Shown: positions 47,901 through 57,200 of the stretch, piece after piece | Layout: the number at the start of each line of letters is the position of its first letter | Position numbering within the stretch: position 1 is the stretch's first letter | Origin: Syncephalis plumigaleata | Taxonomy: Eukaryota; Zoopagomycota; Zoopagomycetes; Zoopagales; Piptocephalidaceae | Assembly (NCBI GenBank): GCA_025201365.1 | Contig: JAIXMF010000001.1 | Location: forward strand, 62,001-126,000 | Direction of reading: 5' to 3' | Length of the DNA: 64,000 nucleotides | Made by a program: the position numbers and the translations under genes | Notes under the pieces: generated by a model | Database searches by the model: none | What the model saw: only the letters and a program-made list of their open reading frames with translations | What the model was told of the DNA's origin: nothing

Positions 47901-50900
47901 CTATTTGGCTTGCCCTACGACGAGACACGTTACCGGCAAGTGGTGCATGCCTGTGCATTGGAAAGAGATTTGAGATACTCGATGCTGGTGATCAAACGCA
48001 AGTGGGCGAGAAAGGCGTCACACTATCCGGTGGACAGAAGCAACGAGTAGCACTGGCACGCGCCGTCTACAGTAGAGCTCGTCATCTATTGTTGGACGAC
48101 TGTTTATCGGCCGTGGACGCGCATACCGCCAAGCATATCGTCGACTACTGTCTGCTAAGTCCGTTAATGTACGGTAGAACACGGATACTCGTCACACACC
48201 ATGTGGAGATGTGTCTTGCTGAGGCATCACTCGTGGTGGTAATGCGAGCTGGTCGCGTTGTGGTGCAAGGAAGTGCCGAGGTGGCTCTCATGTCGGGTTG
48301 GCTGCCAAGTTGCTCGGAATCCATGACTACAAGCAGAGCACATTCAGTTCAATCGAGCAAGCAAGTGACACCGCAGTCGAGTAGACCGGCATCCATTAGA
48401 GAACGCTTGACCAACCTGCTCAACAATCAGGATGAGGGTGAGAGCAGTGGTGACAACTCGATAAGCATGATGCTTGACTCGTCGGCCACCAGCGGGAAAA
48501 GTCGCCACAGTCATCGACATAAACGAGGTCGTAACAAGTCACGTAGACAGAAACGCCGACAACGACAGATTGGTGTTATTAGCGCGGCCATGGAAGAGGA
48601 TGAGGACGTTGAAATGGATATGGACGACAAGCAAGTGTCCGACTCTAATAACAATGACACTACTACTGCCAATCAATACAATGGTCAATTATCAGAGGAG
48701 GAACATCGGGCGAGTGGCCATGTTGATTTCACAGTCTATCGTGCTTATATACAAGCTAGCGGTGGATATACCTATTGGATATTCGTGCTATCCTATTGGT
48801 ACTAATGCAAGTGTTTGTGTTTGCTCAACCCTACTGGCTAAGAGTATGGACGAATGCTGTGGCTCGTCATGAGAAAGAGGAGAACGCACACACATCACTC
48901 TTCTACCTGGGTATCTACGCACTACTAGGTGGCCTAGTGGTGATTGCCGTAGCCATTAGACATTATATTATTATTGTGGGCACAATGCGAGCCGGTAGAA
49001 ACTTGCACCAACAGTTGACAGACAGCATACTACATGCTAAACTACGCTTCTTCGATGCAACACCCGTGGGTCGTATTATGAATCGGTTCAGCAAAGACAT
49101 TAGTGCCATCGATCAAGAGCTGACCATCGCTCTTGGTTTCTTCATGATTGACCTCATTGAAATTGGTGCGATTGTCCTTATGATCAGTATAGTGACACCA
49201 TGGTTTTTACTAGCTGGTACCGGTATTGGTAAGCTATTGTTTGAACTGATTTGCACTAGATACTTACTCTATTGGTGTAGCATTTATATATGTAGTGGTA
49301 GCATCACAATTTGTAGCTGCATCGCGTGACTTGAAACGACTTGAATCTGTGTCTAAATCACCATTCCTTTCACTGCTAAATGAGGCAATGCTGTAAGTTA
49401 TGCGTGTATTCCCGTTCGATATAGTAGCAATGCTAACCGTTGATATTAGTGGTGTCACCACTATTCGTGCCTTCGATGCGCAAGATCGATTCTTAATGGA
49501 TAGTCTAGCACGTATCGATGCCATGAATCGACCCACTTATCATTTGGGTGCGGCTAATCGATGGCTTAGCTGGCGCACCTATCTTGCCGGCTCGCTTGTT
49601 AGCTTCTTCACGGCTCTATTCATCTTGGTTAGTCTAGATCATATCGATGCTGGTCTGGCAGGTTTCACCCTAAGCACGGCACTAATGTTCTCCGAGATTA
49701 CCATGTGGACGGTGACATTCTACGGCATGCTCGAGATGAGTATGAATGGTGTGGAACGCGTACATGAATATCTGCAAATTGAACAAGAACCGCCTGCTAT
49801 TATTGAATCAGCACGTCCATCACCTGAGGTAAGTTGTCCTACTGTTACTACTAACATATACATGCATAAATACCGAATAGACTATTTATCTAATATGCAT
49901 CTATTTGCATTGATAGTGGCCACAACAAGGTTCAATCCAAGTGGAGAATTTGACAATGAAATACACCGCGGCACACACGCCAGTTATTCATGACTTGTCA
50001 TTTAACATACAACCAGGAGAACGAGTGGGCATTGTAGGACGTACAGGTAAGTATTTCATTTATTTACTTGTTTACTTCTTATTCTAACATGTTCTTATAG
50101 GTGCGGGCAAGTCTACATTGGCAGTTGCATTCTTCCGATTCATCGAGGCAGCGAGTGGACGTATCATTATTGACGGTGTAGACATCTCCAAGATTGGCTT
50201 ACACGATCTACGCTCTCGTTTGACCATCATTCCACAGGATCCGATATTATTTAACGGCACAATTCGCAGCAATCTTGACCCATTCTCATCGCATTCCGAC
50301 GAGGCAATCTGGAATGCACTGCGTCGTAGTCATCTAATTAGTGTAGCCGATGATGGTCAAGAAATATATCCAGCAGGACTTGAAAGCTTAGACGCGCCAG
50401 TATCCGAGAATGGTTCCAATTTCAGTCAAGGTCAGCGTCAGTTGTTGGCTATGGCTCGTGCATTACTACGTAGCAGCAAGGTGAGTATTACTATTTCTAT
50501 TACTATTCAAATATACTAACGAATGCTTAATAGCTTATTATTATGGATGAAGCAACAGCCTCGGTAGACTTTGAAACAGATACGCTAATTCAGCAGACAG
50601 TACGCAACGAATTTACGGAAGCCACACTGCTATGCATTGCTCATCGATTGCGTACAATTATCGATTACGACAAAGTATTAGTGATGGGTAAACGAACCAT
50701 AAATGCATCTATATTCTTTGTTGTTTATTCATTGTGTTCCCTTATTATTATTATAGATTCTGGTCGATTAGCCGAATTCGACTCGCCATCTGTTCTTATT
50801 CAGCGTAAGGATTCATTGTTCCGTCGCCTTTGTGAGCAATCTGGCGAATTCGACATATTGTTGGCGATGGCAACAACAGGCCTTGAGACGATGACAGCAT

Positions 50901-50914
50901 CTGATGCATTTTAG
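44903..50914 (+). CDS. ABCC-type (MRP/Ycf1/Ybt1-like) ABC transporter
   Basis: Full-length ABCC pump, likely vacuolar or plasma membrane, exporting glutathione conjugates, bile-acid-like anions or metal-thiol complexes. Exons 44903-44952, 45029-45515, 45587-46131, 46208-46955, 47036-47691, 47767-49228, 49281-49392, 49450-49828, 49917-50046, 50101-50480, 50534-50687, 50757-50914. N-terminal TMD0 helices come first, then TMD1 ([20 protein letters not shown] onward). NBD1: [51 protein letters not shown] (Asp in place of the catalytic Glu, as usual in ABCC). A charged linker leads to TMD2 and NBD2: [59 protein letters not shown]. Frame slips near 47590-47620, 47970 and 48780. Confidence 0.92.
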
Positions 50915-51280
50915 AATGTCACCATCTACTGATCACCCCTACAAACAAAGCAATGAGTAGAGTGCTTCATTCAAGAAAGAAATATTATTATTAAAGTCAT
51001 TCGATATTTACTAAAGCAACATAAAGAGAATGAATTATTAGTACTCTCAGTTATCTAACATGGCATTGCCTATGTCATTTTATTGTAAAATGTCATCAGG
51101 CTTACTATGCATTACTAAATGGCATAGTAAAGTCATTAACGAATCATCCTCGATCTATTCATGTTGTATAACTGTCTAAATTGTCTCACAATGATCTAGC
51201 CACTTCAAAGGCATGTAAGCATCGTTTCTTCATTTCTAATATTGCTTTATTCTATTTCCATATATCTATATATATATATA
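50915..51280. other. Intergenic, nothing recognised
   Basis: AT-rich sequence between the ABCC stop and the protease fragment. I looked for the missing catalytic-His half of a trypsin (a TAAHC-like codon string) and did not find it on the plus strand. Confidence 0.5.
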
Positions 51281-51772
51281 TAATAACAAAGACGTGCATT
51301 GTTATTGCAAACAACGGCCATCCAGCCCATCAAACTCCTGAATAAAGATCCAACACTTGCAACAAAACAAATAACCTATTCCATTGGTGGTGGCATGAAT
51401 GAAACGCAAACGGTAACGCAATCATTACACGTCGTCGATGCCACGCTTGGATCCAACAAATATTGCGCCAATGATAATCCAATAGTCGCGCCAAATATCG
51501 ATCAATTCCTGTGTAATATCTACGTATACGGACGTGGTGTATGTCAAGGCGATTCCGGTGGTCCTCTCCTGATCAAATCCAACAGTGAAAGCAGTACTGC
51601 AAAGTCCTACGTTCAAATTGGTATTGCAAGTTACATTTGGAATCGAGAGGTTAACGAGATAAAATGCAACAGCGCTGGTAATACTGGATACTACATGCGC
51701 GCAAGCTACTTTATTCCATGGATTAGTAGCACCACTGGCATGTCTGTAGATGCATTCACTGTCAACTCGTAG
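51281..51772 (+). pseudogene. Trypsin-like serine protease (S1), C-terminal part only
   Basis: The segment from about 51290 reads, after one missing base, as D-V-A-LLLQTTAIQPIKLL (the catalytic Asp context DxALL), then MNETQTVTQSLHVVDATL, CANDNPIVAPNIDQFLCNIY, the active-site serine in GVCQGDSGGPLLI, and YYMRASYFIPWISST with the final helix. The N-terminal half with the activation site and catalytic His is absent upstream, and no signal peptide is found, so this looks like a truncated gene copy or a decayed secreted protease. A distant upstream exon cannot be fully excluded, but the sequence back to the ABCC stop shows none. The conserved cysteines around the Ser loop are kept. Confidence 0.6.
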
Positions 51773-52249
51773 GTATATCTAGACATTATATGCATAACAT
51801 GTTGTTGTAGTAGTAAATACAAATACACTGATTTGTTACCCTTGATACTCATATGCATGCTTACCAGGCATGATGCCGTGCTTAGTTAAAGGAGTGTTTA
51901 CGTTTATTTGGTAGTGCAGTAAATAATAATAATGATAATAATGATAACCACAACAACCACAATAGATAAGCTACCCCGGAAAAGGAGAATCTATTATCAT
52001 TGTCAAGAGATGTTTGTTGCTCAGTAGCTAATGCGTTACCTTCCTAGTCCCTTAAACTACTCCTGCATCTATCAAATTCAAAACGAATCCTAGATTGAAT
52101 TTGGTATAAATGCCGTTAATTTTAATGGATTTTTAGCATGACTTTGTATACATCATTATCGTTGTTATCATCCTATATCATTTTGATTATTCCTATTATA
52201 ACCTACACTATACTGCTACTACTATCACTACTAGTGTATTGATTTGAAA
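51773..52249. other. Intergenic, promoter of the cysteine-rich secreted gene
   Basis: Contains a TATAAA at 52105-52110, about 140 bases before the next start codon, and a trinucleotide AAT/GAT tract near 51926-51946. No coding sequence recognised. Confidence 0.55.
52105..52110 (+). promoter_or_regulatory. TATA box of the cysteine-rich secreted gene
   Basis: TATAAA 140 bases upstream of the ATG at 52250, within GGTATAAATGCC. Good position for a fungal core promoter. Confidence 0.5.
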
Positions 52250-52750
52250 ATGATGTTTAAAGTACAGTTGGCCAGTCTTGCCGTTCTCCTCGCTGCCGTG
52301 TTCGTCGATGCTAGTGCGTTGAAAGATGGACTAGATAATGCTGCTGCTGCTGCTGCCACACCCACAACCGCAGAGCAACCATCCACTACCGAGGCGCAAG
52401 CAACCCAAGCACAAGGAGCACCCGGTGCCACCATTATTTCCGCGTTGGAGACACCAACACACAGCGACCACTGGATGTATGACGGACGTTTCCCATCGAA
52501 CGTTGGTGCTGCATGCGGTAGAGCCGTGGGACTATTGGACTGTGGTCATGGCTTGGTCTGCGTCATTAACCCTGAAGTACCTACCGTGCCTGGTGTTTGC
52601 GTACCACCCGGTATCCAATTCACTGGACGTAACTCGCGATGCCACGAATGGGCTCCCATAACCACTCGCTGCCTTCCTGGTCTTACTTGCGTGCCATTTG
52701 AACCACTTCGCGGCGATGGACCAGGACGTTGCGAATTCGTCACCATTTAA
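52250..52750 (+). CDS. Small secreted cysteine-rich protein with duplicated four-Cys module
   Basis: Single exon, 166 residues, no family recognised. The signal peptide MMFKVQLASLAVLLAAVFVD ends at ASA. A low-complexity Ala/Thr/Gln region (about residues 30-65) follows. The mature domain has eight Cys in two similar modules: CGRAVGLLDC-GHGLVC-(x12)-C and CHEWAPITTRC-LPGLTC-(x13)-C, each with a C-x8/9-C-x5-C pattern and a GL before the third Cys, then G-x-C. Each module probably forms two disulfides. Such proteins are often effectors, toxins or wall-binding factors in fungi, but none of these roles is shown here. Highly biased codon choice (C-ending) suggests strong expression. It lies next to the Pol III cluster and a truncated secreted protease. 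Confidence 0.8.
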   Translation: MMFKVQLASLAVLLAAVFVDASALKDGLDNAAAAAATPTTAEQPSTTEAQATQAQGAPGATIISALETPTHSDHWMYDGRFPSNVGAACGRAVGLLDCGHGLVCVINPEVPTVPGVCVPPGIQFTGRNSRCHEWAPITTRCLPGLTCVPFEPLRGDGPGRCEFVTI

Positions 52751-53423
52751 TTGCGGTTCCTTACACCGAGCGTAATGTCATTTCACGCTGTCTATTCAAT
52801 AATAATAAAAAATGTTACACCTCATACACTTCCCTCGTTATGTAATCTACATGCTGTAAGACGTTCACACTAGGAGGGTGGAAAGGGAGGTATAAAGCGA
52901 TAAGTGAGGTCTTATTAGTATAAGACGCTCACGTAAGTAGAATAGAAATAAGGGACAAAGCGACGAGTGAGGTCTTACGTAGAACGAGATCGTGCGAGAG
53001 AACCTTATGACACAAACTACACGAACTCAAACAATAAAGCAAGTTACGAATAGTCAGAAGTGTCAAGGAAAAGGTCAATTTATGTTTATTGATATGTGTA
53101 ACGTCGTTAGTTTATATACGCAACATACACCGCTCCATGAACGTAGCTCTGCTACGTTCTCTGTATTAAAAGAGACTTCTCCTCGAGTAAGAAGCGCTTA
53201 ATCGGTAGGAGGGAGGTGATGTTGAGTAAGATAAATATGGCAACGTTAGTAGTGTTAATGATAGTGTTGATAATGAGAATACTGAAGTTAATGATAGAGA
53301 TAATAATAATGTGACTGGTGATGCCGATGATGATACTAGCTAGTAGTATCATCATGATCTTCGATGAAATGGGTGAGAGGCGTCACACATGCAATTCAGA
53401 TGTAGCAAAAGCAAAAAGATCAG
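52751..53423. other. Non-coding region with short repeats upstream of Pol III cluster
   Basis: No coding sequence. Two related blocks, AGTGAGGTCTTA at about 52904 and at about 52964, each follow an AAAGCGA motif; between them GTGAGGTCTTAT and ATAAGACGCTCAC can pair as an imperfect hairpin (about 52905-52935). A perfect hairpin lies at 53139-53159. Near the right end are ATT/GAT-rich simple repeats. AATAAAAAATG at 52800 may be the polyA signal of the secreted gene. Confidence 0.55.
53139..53159. repeat. Perfect inverted repeat (9-bp stem, 3-nt loop)
   Basis: GAACGTAGC and GCTACGTTC flank TCT. The arm GAACGTAG recurs within the 5S gene's 5' end (around 53611-53618), but in the 5S it is single-copy. 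Function unknown. Confidence 0.8.
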
Positions 53424-53494
53424 TGCGTAGTCGGGGAATCGAACCCCGGTCTACCGCGTGGCAGGCGGTAATTATACCACTAAACCAACTACGC
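53424..53494 (-). tRNA. tRNA-Gly (GCC)
   Basis: On the minus strand the 71-nt gene begins GCGTAGTTGGTTTAGTGG (acceptor stem and A box) and ends with GGTTCGATTCCCCGACTACGC plus discriminator A. The seven-base acceptor stem pairs perfectly. The anticodon loop is CTGCCAC, anticodon GCC, reading GGC/GGT codons. T-loop GGTTCGATTCC is the B box. The length and form are typical of eukaryotic tRNA-Gly(GCC), with no intron. A T-run (CTTTTTGC on the minus strand, about 53412-53418) follows as Pol III terminator. It sits only about 8 bases after the 3' end of the 5S gene. Confidence 0.97.
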
Positions 53495-53502
53495 ATGTTG
53501 AA

Positions 53503-53622
53503 AACTACATTACCCGAGATTCCCGCGTGGTCTCCCACCGCAGTACTAAGGGGGCGCGGCCTGGCTTAACTTCGGAGATCGGACGGGATCCGGTGCTTTT
53601 CAGGCGCTATGAACGTAGTTGT
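53503..53622 (-). rRNA. 5S ribosomal RNA
   Basis: Minus strand, about 120 nt. It starts ACAACTACG and continues with GCACCGGATCCCGTCCGATC, then CCGAAGTTAAGCCAGGC, the internal control region (A box, intermediate element, C box) shared by eukaryotic 5S genes, and GGTGGGAGACCACGCGGGAA, the loop E/helix IV region. The 5' AACTAC pairs with 3' GTAGTT to close helix I. TTTT follows directly, the usual Pol III stop. It is a lone 5S gene, not part of an rDNA unit visible here, as is common in many fungi with dispersed 5S. Its start lies at the boundary of the inserted Ty3/Gypsy element. Confidence 0.95.
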
Positions 53623-53624
53623 AA

Positions 53625-54124
53625 TGTAATCCGCTCCTGTGATATATGAACTTCACAGTAGGATTTCCTCACTTTAACGAATCTCCACCTAGATTTGATC
53701 ACGTGATGATACACTTGCTCATTACTACGTCAGGATCTATAACGATCACCCACTCGCCTCTTATTCCCTTACACAAACAATCAACAACCACCCGACGATT
53801 CAACATAAAGTAGCATTCGCCATGCTACGCTTCCCGCTCATCAACAAGTACTACGCGAACTAGTACATCTTCGACTAACTCGGCAAAGATGCGCTGTAGC
53901 AAACTCACATCTACTGCTGGTACCTCTTTACATTCATAGCTGTTCTAGCTATATAAGCGTACTTACATTTATACGAAATAAAGACATTATCTTATCACAC
54001 ACTTACTCATCGAACAATACCCTCTACTCTACAATTCTCTCAACTTATCATAGTGTCTTATCTTAACACGAGCTCTCGAATCTATCGTAACATTATTTCA
54101 GGCAGAACAAATTGCCGCGTTACA
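53625..54124 (+). repeat. 5' LTR of Ty3/Gypsy element
   Basis: 500 bp, starts TGTAATCC, ends CGTTACA. Contains a TATATAAG near 53950 and AATAAAGAC near 53979, plausible promoter and polyadenylation signals of the element. Confidence 0.95.
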
Positions 54125-54214
54125 ATTTTGGTGCTCACTACAGGGAGTTCTTCTAGCTAAGACTAAGACATTTATTTTTCATATTTTAGTTACATTTCTA
54201 CATCAAGTATCGCA

Positions 54215-57200
54215 ATGGACGGCAAGATCGGATGTATGGAAGCCCCTACCTTCGGAGGACGCAAGAGTGAAGACCCCGAGAAATGGCTGAGCCGATTCAA
54301 GAAGATCAAACGTGCAAACAATTGGCTCGACGACCAAGCAATCGCAATGGCAGGAGTCAGCTTAGAAGGGACGGCCGAGGCATGGTATGAATCCATCGAA
54401 GAAGTGACTACGACCTGGCAAGAATTCGAGAATGCCTTCCGTAGTAAATATGTTACCGTTGGCTATAAACATCATGCAACTAGGCAGCTCTTCTCGTATC
54501 GTCAAGGAAAAGAAGAATCCATCGACGAGCTACTCACCACATTGGATAGCCTGATCAAGCGTGCGGAAATTACAAGCGACGAGGTCAAGTTGGAATTACT
54601 AGCTCAAGCTATTCGACCGGAGTACAAGCGTGAATTTCGAAAGGAAGGTCCAAATACATACCGACGAGCCAAGGAGTTATTACTGCGAGAAGAAAGTCTT
54701 GATTTAGAAGCGCAGGATATCTTACCAAGTATCAAGGCATCCTACGACCAACCAGCGTTAATTGGTCGGACCAAGAGCGAAGAAAGCAAGAGTCAGTCTC
54801 TCGAAACCAGCATGGAACGTCTAATGGAGCGATTTCAAGAAATGTCGCTCAACATGATACAAGCCATGGTACAAGAAAAGAACAAACCCACGGAACGAAA
54901 CAATGAGCGTTCATTCAGCGAAAGACGATGTTACAATTGTCAAGGCAAAGGACATATGGCCCGAGAATGTCCCCAGAGACAAGGAGAAAATCTGAATCTA
55001 TTAGATAACGATGCTAATGAAGATGATTTGTTCCCCTTAGGAAAGAGGAAAGAACGAGATATAGCTATTCCCGCTACAAGGAAGAACGCTAGAAAAGCCG
55101 TTGCTACCGATATGGAAATGGATATCCAAGAACAGACGGTACCAACAACACACGTTGCGCAACCAACGGTACAAGCGAAGGATGTACCACGAAGGAAAGC
55201 CCCCGCAGCGAAAGAAGGAAATGTGGCTGCAAGAGTTCCCCGGCAACCACGAATGCCTCCTAATCTAAATTTGGAGACAGACAGAAATGCGTACAAGATT
55301 GAGGATCAACTACGTTCGACGCCAGCAAATATCTCGATTGCACAACTGATTTACCAATCACCGGCAATCAGACAACAGTTAGCACGAGCTTTACGACGTG
55401 AGATGGATGCCAACAATCTTGATGATGAAATTGGTCACAATTACACTTCAGCTCGACGACGTGTAATCATCAACGGTATAGAAGTAATGGCAATTATCGA
55501 TACTGGAGCTGCCAGCTCGGTGATCAGCCCTGCGTTGGTCTCACACTTAGGTATACGACCTAGACACCGCGTTGATCGAGTATTGGTCACCGCAGATGGA
55601 CAACGACATACTCCCCGGCATATGGTGAAAGACTTACCCATAAGTATTGGACCCCTCACTTTACCCGCGGATATCATTGTATTCGAAAGAACAGGTCATC
55701 TACTGATTCTAGGTATCGACTGGATGAAGAGAAATTCCATTACACCAGATATCATTCAAAACAAGTTAATTTATCGAAAGGATGGTATAACAATGGAAAT
55801 TCCCATGAATACGCAGCAGTACGACGATATCGACCCCCTATTAGAGGACGCTCCCGTATTTGCCGCTCCAGACACGCCTCCAACGGATACCGCTAGCATT
55901 GAAACCTTATTCGAACATTTCAGTGTACAAAATGAAGGAGTAACTGCAGTGAACAGTCAGAGCGATTCAGGAAACGATGCAGATCTCGATATCATGGACC
56001 CGGACGATCTGTTTGGACTCGCAGTCACTACACCAACCACTGCTTATCAACCGTTACCGGAAGACGACAGAGCCCAGTTACAAGCGGTAGTTGACGACTT
56101 TAAGGATGTTTTCGCAGAGGAAATCGAGGAATTAGGACGTACAACCGCAGCAACGCACTCGATTGATACAGGAGATCATTCGCCGGTAAGAATTCGACCT
56201 TACCGTGTACCACAAGCAATGCTACGTCAAATCAAAGAAGAAATCGAGAAGATGAAGCAAAGTGGCGTAATCGAAGAAGCACAATCACCCTGGTGTGCTC
56301 CACTTGTGCCCATTCAAAAGAAGAACGGTGGATTACGTCTATGTGTCGACTATCGAAAGTTAAATGCAATCACTAGAAAGGATAAGTATCCCTTACCTTT
56401 AATTGACGAAATCATGGACGCCTTAGGTGGATCATCAGTTTACTCAACACTCGATGCGCGTTCTGGATATTGGCAAGTCCCTTTGGCTACGGAAGACGAT
56501 CGCGACAAAACGGCTTTTGCAATCCCTGGTGGAGGCTTTTACCGCTTTTTAGTTATGCCTTTCGGTCTAGCAAACGCCCCTGGAACGTATCAACGCATGA
56601 TGGAACGTGTGTTCGCTGATATGTTATGGAAAAACGTCATAGTATTCATTGACGACATTATTATTTACTCGAAGAATGTGGACGAACATTTGGAACATCT
56701 AAAAATAGCCCTCGATAGATGCCGAAAAGTTCAACTTCAACTATCTCCCACTAAATGCTTCATTGGATATCAAGGACTGGAATATTTAGGTTTTCGAATT
56801 TCAGCTCATGGTTTAGCACCCACCCCGAACAAAATCGATGCGATTATACATGCTAAACCACCTACTAACGCTACGACAGTTAGATCATTTATGGGCCTGG
56901 CCAGTTATTATAGACGCTTTGTGGAAGGCTTTGCAACTATATCACGCCCATTAAATCGATTAATGCGGAAGAATACGCCCTGGTCGTGGGATGAAGATCA
57001 AATAGAAGCGTTTCAAACGTTGCAATCCAAACTCGCTAACGCTCCTATTCTACGATTTGTAGATTGGAACTTACCTTTTGTTTTAACTACAGATGGATCG
57101 GGACGAGGTCTTGGAGCAATCCTACAACAACGGTTGCCCGATCAGAAGGAAGTTGTTATTTCTTATGCTAGCCGTAGTCTCAGTCAAGCCGAAAGCAATT

